From Pseudomonadota bacterium (GTDB lineage: Bacteria; Pseudomonadota; Gammaproteobacteria; Xanthomonadales; Rhodanobacteraceae): 10,905 bases of DNA. The notes under the pieces are model-generated. The model saw only the letters and a list, made by a program, of their open reading frames with translations, ran no database searches and was not told where the DNA came from. The translations under genes and the position numbers were made by a program. The stretch is from NCBI GenBank assembly GCA_021787175.1, contig JAJYMF010000231.1, positions 1-10,905 of the forward strand. The letters are read 5' to 3'. Shown here in pieces: positions 1 to 7,220 of this stretch. Position 1 is the stretch's first letter. Each line of letters begins with the position of its first letter.

Positions 1-1218
1 CTGGCGCGCTGGCCGGTGCCGGACGATCGGCTGCAGGCGGTGACCGCGGCGGACCTGCGGCATCTGCATGCGTTGGTCACGCAGCCGGTGCCGGAGAATC
101 GCGCCGCCGCCATGGCGCGCGCCAACAACATCATGAATTATCTCTCGGTGGCGCAGGCACGCTGGCCAGCGCCGCCCCAGCCGGACATGGAGTCGCTCTG
201 TGGCTGGTCGGTGCCCGATTGCCTTGGCTTCGTCGCCGGTCATCGCGCGGCGGTCGCGGCCGCATTGGCGCAGGCGGCGCTGCCACTGCATCGGGCGCAG
301 CAGCTGACCCGGACGGATTTCCTGTGGAATGAATGGCCGCCCGATCCGCGTTACGGCGGCATGGGCAACGCATGGGTTTCGCCGCAGCCGGCGTGGCTGA
401 CCGCGCTTGCGGACCGCTTCGTCCGCGGCGAACGTGTCGCGGCGCTGACCGGCACCTGCACCGCGATCACCACCTGGCGGCGGTTGCATCAGGGCACCAA
501 CGATCTGTCCAATGCGCTGATTACCGCGAGGTACGTCAGCGACGACATCCGCCTGGCCGCAGCGATGCTGGCGCAGCTGCCGGCCGATACGCCGACGCCC
601 GCGGCCTGCGCGCAGGCACTGCGGCCGGTCACCGCGGCCGATGTCGACAGTTGCGCCTGGGCCCAGCGGCAGCGGGCGACCTCGATGGCGATCGTCGATG
701 GGATGATCGCCACGGGGCAGGCGCAGAAGGATCACACTTGGCTCTGGTTCGATCGCCGGCAGTCCCGGGCCTGGCTGGCCGAGATGTACGGCCCCTTGTG
801 CCGGCCGTCGCTGGATGCGCGCCTGCTGGCCGATGATCCCGCGGCGGCCACGCTGCCGTCGCTGCTGCACCTCGACGTCGCGGGCTGCGTGAGCAACCTG
901 ATTCCCTGCGTCATGGATGCGATCGGCCGGTCGGGGCTGCGCTCGCTTTACAGTGACGAAATCCGGAAGACTGCCGACTACGCCGCCCACCTGCGCCTCG
1001 GCGCGGCGCTGCTGGCCCTGCGCGCGCCTCCCGCCGTCGCCGGACAAACCCTGGCGCAACGTTATGTCGCGCTGCCCGCGGCCATGCACAGTCCCGGTCA
1101 CGCGTCCGGCGTCAGCGCCGACGGGCGCTCGCTGTACGTCGTCGACCGCTGGCACCCCTTCCGGCCCGACGCGCGTTTCGAGCTGCCGCTGCCGGTTGCG
1201 GCAGCGGCAGCGCGCTGA
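1..1218 (+). CDS. Unrecognised protein, 5' end outside the window
   Basis: The reading frame is open from base 1 to a TGA at 1216-1218, giving 405 visible residues. A GTG at 16 is in frame, but nothing marks it as the true start. I treat the gene as 5'-truncated by the window edge. I do not recognise the family. The protein is rich in Ala, Leu, Arg and Trp, with scattered cysteines and no obvious transmembrane helix, nucleotide-binding loop or metal-binding cluster in the visible part. An N-terminal signal or membrane anchor could lie upstream. The C-terminus ends in an Ala-rich tail encoded by a perfect hairpin (1182-1211). It converges with ggt, stop to stop, with a 9-bp gap, so the two genes are transcribed separately. 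Codon use matches the neighbours, so this looks like a resident gene. Confident as a real gene, no functional call. Confidence 0.72.
   Translation: MARWPVPDDRLQAVTAADLRHLHALVTQPVPENRAAAMARANNIMNYLSVAQARWPAPPQPDMESLCGWSVPDCLGFVAGHRAAVAAALAQAALPLHRAQQLTRTDFLWNEWPPDPRYGGMGNAWVSPQPAWLTALADRFVRGERVAALTGTCTAITTWRRLHQGTNDLSNALITARYVSDDIRLAAAMLAQLPADTPTPAACAQALRPVTAADVDSCAWAQRQRATSMAIVDGMIATGQAQKDHTWLWFDRRQSRAWLAEMYGPLCRPSLDARLLADDPAAATLPSLLHLDVAGCVSNLIPCVMDAIGRSGLRSLYSDEIRKTADYAAHLRLGAALLALRAPPAVAGQTLAQRYVALPAAMHSPGHASGVSADGRSLYVVDRWHPFRPDARFELPLPVAAAAAR
1182..1211. terminator. Perfect 13-bp hairpin between two convergent genes
   Basis: GCTGCCGCTGCCG (1182-1194) and CGGCAGCGGCAGC (1199-1211) are exact reverse complements around a GTTG loop. 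The stem lies in the last codons of the + strand gene, ending five bases before its stop. On the other strand it begins 17 bases beyond the ggt stop. Its position suggests it stops or stabilises transcripts from both sides. Neither strand has a T-run after the stem, so it is not a classical intrinsic terminator. It could also be a by-product of Leu-Pro and Ala codons. Confidence 0.38.
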
Positions 1219-1227
1219 ACGCCGCGA

Positions 1228-3009
1228 TCAGTAGCCCGCGGCCAGGCCCGCCGAGCGGCGGCGATCGTTGGCACCTTCCAGCAGATGCGTCTCCGGATTG
1301 ACCAGGATCGCCTCGTCGGCGCCCCAGGCCGGCACAATCTTGAACGCGTAGCCCATCTTTTCCAGCGCGGCCTGCGTCGCCGGGGTCAGATAGCCGGGCT
1401 CGACGAACACCTTGTCCGGATACCACTGCATGTGCACGCGCGGCGCATCGACCGCCTGCTGCATGTTCATCCCGAAATCGATGACATTGATCATGCTCTC
1501 CAGCGTGGTCGAGATGATCGTCGAGCCGCCCGGGCTGCCGGTGACCATGAACAGCCTGCCGTTCTTCAGCACCAGGCTCGGGGTCATCGACGACAGCGGG
1601 CGCTTGCCCGGCCGGATCTCGTTGATGTGCCCCTGCACCAGACCGAAGGAATTGGGTATGCCGGGCTTGGACGTGAAGTCGTCCATCTCGTTGTTGAGGA
1701 AAAAGCCGGTGTCGCCGGCCATCATGCCGACGCCGAACAGGTAGTTGATGGTGTAGGTCACGCTGACGGCGTTGCCCCCGGCATCCAGCACCGAGTACTG
1801 CGTGGTGTGCATGCCCTCGGTCGCGCCCAGGCTGCCTTTCACCTCGGAGGAGGGCGTGGCGCGGCCGGGCCGGATCGCCGCACGGATGCGCGCGATGTTG
1901 GCGGCCGACAGCAGGCGCGCGATCGGATTCTTCACGAAGGCCGGATCGCCCAGATAGGTGTTGCGGTCGGCGAAGGCGTGGCGCTCGGCTTCCGCCAGAT
2001 AGTGCGTGGCCTGCACCGACCCGTAGCCCCACCGGCCCAGCGGGTAGCCGTCGAGCACGCGCAGGATCTCGCAGACCGTCACGCCCGAACCCGGCGGCGG
2101 CACCGTGACCACGGTGTAGCCGCGGTAGCGGCACTCGATCGGCTTGGCCCAGACCACGCTGTAATCGCGGAAGTCTTTCAGGCTCAGGATGCCGCCGTGC
2201 CGGTCGCTGGCGGCGACGATGGCCTTGGCGATGGGCCCGTCGTAGTAGGCGCGGGTGCCGCCCTGCTCGATCAGCTGCAGGGTATGCGCGAGTTGCGGCT
2301 GCCTGAGCACCTCGCCGGCCTTCCAGGGCTGGCCGTGGTTGAGGAAGATCGCCGCCACGTTGGGGTGTTGGGCAAAATCCTTGGTGCGCGTGTCCAGCAC
2401 CTGGATGTCGCCGGGCTGCAGCACGAAGCCGTCACGCGCCAGCCGGATCGCCGGCGCGATCACCTGCTTCAGGCTCATCGTGCCGTACTTCTTCAGCGCG
2501 GCATCGAGGCCCATCACCGTGCCGGGCACGCCGACGCCGAGCCAGGTCTTGGTGCTGCGCCCGGGCACGACGTTGCCCTGGGCGTCCTGGAACAGGGTCG
2601 GTGTGGCCTTCAGCGGCGCCTTCTCGCGGAAGTCGAGAAAGATGTTCTTGCCGCTGGCGAGGTGAATGGTCATGAAGCCGCCGCCGCCGATATTGCCGCA
2701 GCAGGGGTTGACCACCGCCTGCGCGTAGCCCACCGCGACGGCGGCATCGACGGCGTTGCCGCCCTCCTTGAGGATCTGCAGGCCGACCTCGGTGGCCTCG
2801 TGCTGGTCGCTGACCACCATCGCGTGCTGCGCGGTCACCGGCCGCGCCGCCATCCACTGCGCGCGGCTGATGCCGCCGGCGGTGCTGTCCAGCGCCGAGG
2901 CCGGAATCGACGTCGCGTGCGCGACGGCGGCGGGTGCGGTGACCGGTGCCGCCAGCGCCGGCGCGGCGGTGAGCAGGCAAGCGAGCAACATCGGGATCGG
3001 CAGACGCAT
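1228..3009 (-). CDS. ggt: Gamma-glutamyltransferase, periplasmic
   Basis: A 593-residue proenzyme that hydrolyses or transfers the gamma-glutamyl group of glutathione and related compounds, releasing cysteinylglycine in the periplasm. Residues 1-20 form a signal peptide ending ALA-AP. The large subunit carries the glutamate-contacting arginine in FREKAP (R128, matching E. coli R114). The proenzyme should cleave itself between H401 and T402, leaving T402 as nucleophile. Substrate residues known in the E. coli enzyme are all present at a constant offset of 11: N422, D444, S473, S474 and G494-G495 (GSPGGS). One difference is Q404, where E. coli has His393 in TTHYS. The ATG at 3009 is preceded by GAGGAG (3016-3021 on the complement) six bases away, which fixes the start. 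A TTGACC at 3088-3083 on this strand could be a -35, but its -10 is poor. The gene lies 177 bp downstream of the small zinc-ribbon gene. Confidence 0.95.
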   Translation of the reverse strand: MRLPIPMLLACLLTAAPALAAPVTAPAAVAHATSIPASALDSTAGGISRAQWMAARPVTAQHAMVVSDQHEATEVGLQILKEGGNAVDAAVAVGYAQAVVNPCCGNIGGGGFMTIHLASGKNIFLDFREKAPLKATPTLFQDAQGNVVPGRSTKTWLGVGVPGTVMGLDAALKKYGTMSLKQVIAPAIRLARDGFVLQPGDIQVLDTRTKDFAQHPNVAAIFLNHGQPWKAGEVLRQPQLAHTLQLIEQGGTRAYYDGPIAKAIVAASDRHGGILSLKDFRDYSVVWAKPIECRYRGYTVVTVPPPGSGVTVCEILRVLDGYPLGRWGYGSVQATHYLAEAERHAFADRNTYLGDPAFVKNPIARLLSAANIARIRAAIRPGRATPSSEVKGSLGATEGMHTTQYSVLDAGGNAVSVTYTINYLFGVGMMAGDTGFFLNNEMDDFTSKPGIPNSFGLVQGHINEIRPGKRPLSSMTPSLVLKNGRLFMVTGSPGGSTIISTTLESMINVIDFGMNMQQAVDAPRVHMQWYPDKVFVEPGYLTPATQAALEKMGYAFKIVPAWGADEAILVNPETHLLEGANDRRRSAGLAAGY

Positions 3010-3186
3010 GGGGAACTCCTCGAGCGGGGCGGCCGCCGCAGGCGGTCGTGGGGAACGTCGAAGGCAACCGATTTCCGCCCGCAGGTCAACTTACGAAACG
3101 CTCACGGCGGTCATGCCGGCGGCGCCGACGAAGTCACTCCGGCCGGATCGGTCGACTGGCGCAGGATCATCGCAGATGCGGCCGCG

Positions 3187-3483
3187 TCACGGCGCCGGTG
3201 CGGCATCGACAGGCGCCTCCAGCAGTGTCCGCGCCTGCAGCTGCAATGCGCGGTAGGTGCGCTCCCAGGCGTCGTCGCGCGGCGTCGTCAGCGCCAGCTG
3301 CCGCACCAGCGCCTCGAGCCGCTGCACCTGCGCGGTCGTGGTCTGCAACGCCGCCAGCGCGGCCTCGTGCGCGCCGGCATCGACCAGGTGGATCCGGCGA
3401 TCGCGGCAGACGCCGATGCAGGTCTGCGGTGCCTCGATGCGGCCGCAGCCCACGCATTGCCAGGCTTCGATGCGATCGGTCAT
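3187..3483 (-). CDS. Small four-cysteine (zinc-ribbon-like) protein, unknown role
   Basis: A 98-residue protein starting at the ATG at 3483. The frame runs further upstream to 3756, but that stretch is Arg-rich and low in sense, and it would cover the whole divergent promoter region and the start of the deacylase gene. The conserved-looking part is the N-terminus: C10-x2-C13 followed by C22-x3-C26, within WQCVGCGRIEAPQTCIGVC. This is a spacing that could bind one zinc or a small metal cluster. Residues ~37-70 are Ala/Leu/Gln-rich with heptad-like hydrophobic positions and may form a helical hairpin or short coiled coil. The tail is Ala-Pro. There is no signal peptide, so it is probably cytosolic. 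The ribosome site is weak (AGGGCG). It is divergent from the deacylase-lipoate operon and shares its 265-bp upstream region. I recognise no named family. Confidence 0.62.
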   Translation of the reverse strand: MTDRIEAWQCVGCGRIEAPQTCIGVCRDRRIHLVDAGAHEAALAALQTTTAQVQRLEALVRQLALTTPRDDAWERTYRALQLQARTLLEAPVDAAPAP

Positions 3484-3606
3484 GGTCCAGCGCCCTGCAT
3501 GGCACCCGCGAGTGGAGCATGCAGCATGGCCGAAGCCGGCAACGCGGCGATTGACCCAGGTCAGGCGCGTGAAGCCATCGGTCCGATGGCGCATGCGCGG
3601 GGGCGA

Positions 3607-3635
3607 TGCGGTGCGTGCGGTCGTGCATCTATAGT
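3607..3635 (+). promoter_or_regulatory. Candidate promoter of the deacylase-lipoate operon
   Basis: A TATAGT (3630-3635, five of six matches to the sigma-70 -10 box) stands out in an otherwise GC-rich divergent region. The matching -35 position, about 17 bases upstream (TGCGGT, 3607-3612), is poor, so the promoter may need an activator. Transcription would start near 3642 and leave a leader of about 105 bases before the ATG at 3749. A short CCCGC-GCGT-GCGGG hairpin follows in that leader. The complement also reads TATAGA here, so the site could serve the small divergent gene too. Confidence 0.3.
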
Positions 3636-3748
3636 CAGCCCGCGCGTGCGGGATGGCGCTCGGCGACCCTGCAGGCAGCGTCCGCGGGCGACACCGTCTG
3701 GATCGGTTTCCACGCCTCGGCAGCGCACGGGGCTTGCCAGGAATCAGC

Positions 3749-4891
3749 ATGCGCAACAGCCGCCCCGCGGTCTTTCTGGACAGCGCGCTCTACCGGCAGC
3801 CCGGCTTTGGCAACAACCACCCGCTGGCCTTCCCGCGGGTGTCCGCCGTTGTGGAGCTGTGTGCCAGCCTGGACTGGCTGCCATCGGAGCAGAGGCGTGA
3901 TTGCCCTTGCGCGACGATCGAGACGCTTTGCGGGTTTCATGACCGGGCCTACGTCGAGGCGCTGCGTGACGCCGACGCGCGCGGACGGGTCGATCTGCCG
4001 GTGCGCGAAGCCCATGCCATCGGTACCAGCGAAAACCCGCTGTTCCCCGGGGTGTTCGCGCGGGCCGCCACGGCGGTGGGTGGCTCGATCCTGGCCGCCG
4101 AGCTGGCACTGCAGGGTCTTGTCGTCTTCCACCCCGGTGGCGGCACCCATCACGGCAAGCCGGATCGGGCCAGCGGATTCTGCTATTTCAACGACCCGGT
4201 GTTCGCCTTGCGCACGTTCGCCCGGCGCGGTTGCACGCGCATCCTGTATGTCGATCTCGACGCCCATCATGGCGATGGCGTGCAGGAGGCGGTGCGCGAC
4301 GATCCGCGCATGCACACCCTCTCGCTGCACGAGGCCCGCCGCTGGCCGTACACGGGGGCGGTGGAGGATGCGGGCGCCGGCCGGGCCTGCAATTATCCGG
4401 TACCGGCGGGGTTCAACGACTCCGAACTGGATTACCTGATGCAGGCGGCGGTGCTGCCCTATGCCGAACAGCTGGCCGCGGACGCCCTGGTCATCACCTG
4501 CGGCACGGACGCCCTCGCCGGTGACCCGCTGTCCCGCCTGATGCTCAGCAATGGCGCGCTGTGGCGGGCGGTCGAGCAGCTGGTGCGGCGGGTACCGGCC
4601 GCGGTGGTGCTCGGCGGCGGCGGTTACAACCCGTGGACCCTGGCCCGCTGCTGGGCGGGTCTGTGGGCCCGGCTCGGCGGGTACGAGCTGCCCGACCGGC
4701 TGCCGTCGAAGTCGCAGGCGATCCTTCGCAACCTCCGTTGTGATCTGATAGAAGACGACGAGATCGCGCCGGAGTGGCTGACGACGCTGGTCGATGCTCC
4801 GCGAGAGGGTCCGGTGCGCGCCGATGTCGAGGTCTTGCCATCGCGCGCCGCCGCCGCCCGCAGAGCTGCACTTGGCCGCGGGAGACCCTGA
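3749..4891 (+). CDS. HDAC/AcuC-family lysine deacylase heading a lipoate operon
   Basis: A 380-residue zinc hydrolase of the arginase/deacetylase fold. It should cleave acyl groups from lysine (or from small amides) in the cytosol. Active-site residues are complete: the His dyad H134-H135 in HPGGGTHHG, zinc ligands D171 and H173 in DLDAHHGDG, the third ligand D254 in CGTDALAGDP, and the transition-state tyrosine Y293 in GGGGYNPWTLARCW. Spacing follows class I HDACs and bacterial AcuC. The ATG at 3749 was chosen over an upstream in-frame start at 3653 because AGGA (3739-3742) sits just before it and family similarity begins at once (RPAVFLDSALY). The TGA overlaps the next ATG (TGATG, 4889-4893), so it is translationally coupled to lipS1. 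There are no acetoin or acetyl-CoA synthetase genes nearby, so the usual AcuC role is not supported. The context suggests a lipoyl, octanoyl or acetyl lysine substrate; this is inference. Confidence 0.92.
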   Translation: MRNSRPAVFLDSALYRQPGFGNNHPLAFPRVSAVVELCASLDWLPSEQRRDCPCATIETLCGFHDRAYVEALRDADARGRVDLPVREAHAIGTSENPLFPGVFARAATAVGGSILAAELALQGLVVFHPGGGTHHGKPDRASGFCYFNDPVFALRTFARRGCTRILYVDLDAHHGDGVQEAVRDDPRMHTLSLHEARRWPYTGAVEDAGAGRACNYPVPAGFNDSELDYLMQAAVLPYAEQLAADALVITCGTDALAGDPLSRLMLSNGALWRAVEQLVRRVPAAVVLGGGGYNPWTLARCWAGLWARLGGYELPDRLPSKSQAILRNLRCDLIEDDEIAPEWLTTLVDAPREGPVRADVEVLPSRAAAARRAALGRGRP

Positions 4892-5964
4892 TGAGCTGGC
4901 TGGAATCGCTGCAAGCCATTGACGAGCTGAATGACGCGCCGATCGATGCCGGTCTGGTCGAGGCGCTCGAACGCCATGCCGCGACGGCGGGCCCGCGGCT
5001 GATCCGGTTCTCGACGCCCACCTTCAAGGAATTCGCCAGCAGCGAGCTCCAGGGGTGTTCGAAGAACAGCTTCCCGGCGTTTTCCATCACTGCCGGCGCC
5101 TGCGGCCTCAACTGCGACCACTGCCAGGCCAAGATCCTCGAGCCGATGCTGCCGGCGACCTCTCCGGAGATGCTCGACCGCAAGGTGCGCCATCTGATCG
5201 CGATGCAGAACCTGCGCGGATTCCTGCTTTCGGGCGGTTCCAACCGTCGCAACGAGATCCGCTACGAGCGCTTCTACCCGGTGGTCGAGCGCCTGAAGCG
5301 CGATTTCCCGCACCTGCGCATCGCCATCCACACCGCGCTGACCGATGCCGCCGGCGCGCGGGCGATGGAAGCGGCCGGCGTCGATACCGCGATGATGGAC
5401 GTCATCGGCGCCGACGCCACGATCCGCGAGGTCTACCACCTGGACCGCCCGGTGGCCGACTTCGAGGCGACCCTGGCGGCGCTCTGCGCGACGTCGATGC
5501 AGGTCACGCCGCATATCGTCATCGGCCTGCACTACGGGCGCATCCTCGGCGAACCGGCGGCGCTCGACATCATCGCCCGGCATCCGGTGTCTTCCCTGGT
5601 ACTGGTGGTGGTGATGCCCTTCTACGCCGTGGCGGGCACGTACGCGGTACCGGACACCGCGGAGGTGGGCCGCACCTTTGCCGAAGCGCGTGCGCGTCTA
5701 CCGGACCGCCAGGTGCTGCTCGGCTGCGCGCGGCCACCCGGGATGCACAAGCGGGTGACCGATGCCTACGCGGTGATGGCCGGTCTGGACGGCATCGCCT
5801 TTCCGGCCGACGGCACGGTAGCGGTGGCGCGGGCGATCGGCCGGCCGTTCGAGCAGCAGCATGCCTGCTGCTCCATCAAGCTGGGCGGCGACCCCGCGCG
5901 GCCGCATCGCGCGGCCGGCACCGGCGCCGCTCACGACACCCTGTTGGCGGGAGATCTCGCATGA
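4891..5964 (+). CDS. lipS1: Radical SAM lipoate synthase subunit LipS1
   Basis: A 357-residue radical SAM protein. The SAM-binding [4Fe-4S] cluster ligands are C71, C75 and C78 in CGLNCDHC, followed by an SGGS (114-117) in the usual SAM-contacting position. Further cysteines, C56, C279 and the pair C326-C327 (HACCSIK), could ligate an auxiliary cluster of the kind sacrificed as sulfur donor in lipoyl synthases. I call LipS1 because it sits directly before a second radical SAM protein and an LplA-LplB fusion ligase, the arrangement of the LipB/LipA-independent lipoate pathway of many sHdr sulfur oxidisers. With LipS2 it would insert the two sulfurs into octanoyl bound to LbpA or GcvH; which carbon each one serves cannot be read from sequence. 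The start at 4891 is preceded by GGGAG six bases away. The gene overlaps the deacylase stop by one base and lipS2 by four. Confidence 0.87.
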   Translation: MSWLESLQAIDELNDAPIDAGLVEALERHAATAGPRLIRFSTPTFKEFASSELQGCSKNSFPAFSITAGACGLNCDHCQAKILEPMLPATSPEMLDRKVRHLIAMQNLRGFLLSGGSNRRNEIRYERFYPVVERLKRDFPHLRIAIHTALTDAAGARAMEAAGVDTAMMDVIGADATIREVYHLDRPVADFEATLAALCATSMQVTPHIVIGLHYGRILGEPAALDIIARHPVSSLVLVVVMPFYAVAGTYAVPDTAEVGRTFAEARARLPDRQVLLGCARPPGMHKRVTDAYAVMAGLDGIAFPADGTVAVARAIGRPFEQQHACCSIKLGGDPARPHRAAGTGAAHDTLLAGDLA

Positions 5965-7220
5965 GCTGCATCAAGCAAACCGGCGAACCGCAGGCGGCGA
6001 CGTCTGCCGGCAGCGACTTCAACGCCTACGCGACCATGCAACCGCGGCTGCCGACGCCGACGCCAGCCGATCTGCGCAATGGCGCGCGCGTCAAGCGCGC
6101 CGACCAGGCACCCAGCGGCGTCTACCTGCCCAACAACAACACGCTGGCGCCGCACATGCGCTCGCCCGAGTACGTGCAGATCTCCACCGCGGCGGCGATG
6201 ACGCTCGGCATCATGCCCGGCACGATGCACCGCTGCGGCTGCACGCGCTGTCTCAATCTGCTGCTGACCTACCCCGAAGGCTGCCGCGCCAACTGCGCCT
6301 ACTGCGGACTGGCGCGCCACCGCGAGGCCGAGCGCGACTATGCCGATCGCAATTTCATCCGCGTCGACTGGCCGGCGGTGCCGATGGAGCAGATCGTCGA
6401 CATCGTCGCGCGCGACGGCGCCGCCAGCCCGTTCCACCGCATGTGCATCTCGATGATCACGCACCCGCGCTCGGATCAGGACACCGTGGACGTGCTGCGC
6501 GCCTGGACCCGGCGCATCGATCCGGCCACCATTCCGGTGTCGATCCTCTCCAATCCCACCACCATGAGCCGCGACGACGTGGTGCGGCTGAAGGATCTCG
6601 GCGCCGACATCTTCACCGTGGCGATCGACGCGGCGACGCCGGAGATCTTCGACCGCACCCGCGGCAAGGGCGTGCAGTCGCCGCACAAGTGGCAGAAATA
6701 CTGGGACATCCTGCTCGCCGCGCGCGAGGTGTTCGGGCCGCAGAAATTCGGCGCGCACATCATCATCGGCATGGGTGAGTCCGAGTTCGAGGCCCTGCAG
6801 CTGGTACAGCGGCTGGTCGATCTCGGCGGCCACAGCCACATGTTCTGTTTCTTTCCCGAGAAGGGCTCGCTGATGGATCACCTGCCGCCGACGCCGCGCG
6901 ACCAGTGGCGGCGCGTGCAGCTGGCCCGCTATCTGATCGATTACGCCGGCGTGCGCGTCGAGCAGATGCGCTTCGACGAGAGCGGCCGGGTCGCCGATTT
7001 CGGCCTGCCGCGCGCGGAGCTGGACACGGTCATCAACGCCGGGATCGCCTTTCGCACGTCCGGCTGCCCGGGAAAATTCCGTGACGACCTCTCCGCCTGC
7101 GACCGCCCCTATGGCGACTCGCCGCCGAGCGACATCGCCAGTTTCCCGTTCCAGCCCAACGGGAACGATCTGCGCCGCATCCGGCGCCAGCTCGGCACCT
7201 CGGTGCGCGTCGTGTCATGA
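5961..7220 (+). CDS. lipS2: Radical SAM lipoate synthase subunit LipS2
   Basis: A 419-residue radical SAM protein and the partner of LipS1 in adding sulfur to protein-bound octanoate. The SAM cluster motif is C108-x3-C112-x2-C115 (CRANCAYC). Just before it lies a second cysteine group, C92, C94 and C97 (CGCTRC), placed like the N-terminal auxiliary-cluster ligands of classical LipA. Near the C-terminus R365-T-S-G-C369 resembles the conserved RSSY of LipA, whose serine ligates the auxiliary cluster; C380 follows. These comparisons are inference by position. GMGES (271-275) and the TIM-barrel-like centre fit the family. The start ATG at 5961 overlaps the lipS1 stop as ATGA and has GGGAG upstream. 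The frame is open far upstream, but that region is an out-of-frame reading of lipS1. The stop overlaps the ligase start, again as ATGA. Confidence 0.88.
   Translation: MSCIKQTGEPQAATSAGSDFNAYATMQPRLPTPTPADLRNGARVKRADQAPSGVYLPNNNTLAPHMRSPEYVQISTAAAMTLGIMPGTMHRCGCTRCLNLLLTYPEGCRANCAYCGLARHREAERDYADRNFIRVDWPAVPMEQIVDIVARDGAASPFHRMCISMITHPRSDQDTVDVLRAWTRRIDPATIPVSILSNPTTMSRDDVVRLKDLGADIFTVAIDAATPEIFDRTRGKGVQSPHKWQKYWDILLAAREVFGPQKFGAHIIIGMGESEFEALQLVQRLVDLGGHSHMFCFFPEKGSLMDHLPPTPRDQWRRVQLARYLIDYAGVRVEQMRFDESGRVADFGLPRAELDTVINAGIAFRTSGCPGKFRDDLSACDRPYGDSPPSDIASFPFQPNGNDLRRIRRQLGTSVRVVS

Noticed and set aside
1285..3900. Very long open frame (871 codons) on the + strand
   Set aside because: It lies antisense to ggt and the small cysteine protein, gives an Arg/His/Gly-rich sequence without domain logic, and is a typical GC-rich shadow of real codons on the other strand.
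3749..4891. AcuC role in acetoin use or acetyl-CoA synthetase control
   Set aside because: No acetoin, acs or acetyltransferase gene is near. The family assignment stands, but the physiological label is not supported.
5055..5960. Upstream extension of the LipS2 frame, making a 721-residue protein
   Set aside because: This part is an alternate-frame reading of lipS1. The ATGA overlap and GGGAG ribosome site place the true lipS2 start at 5961.
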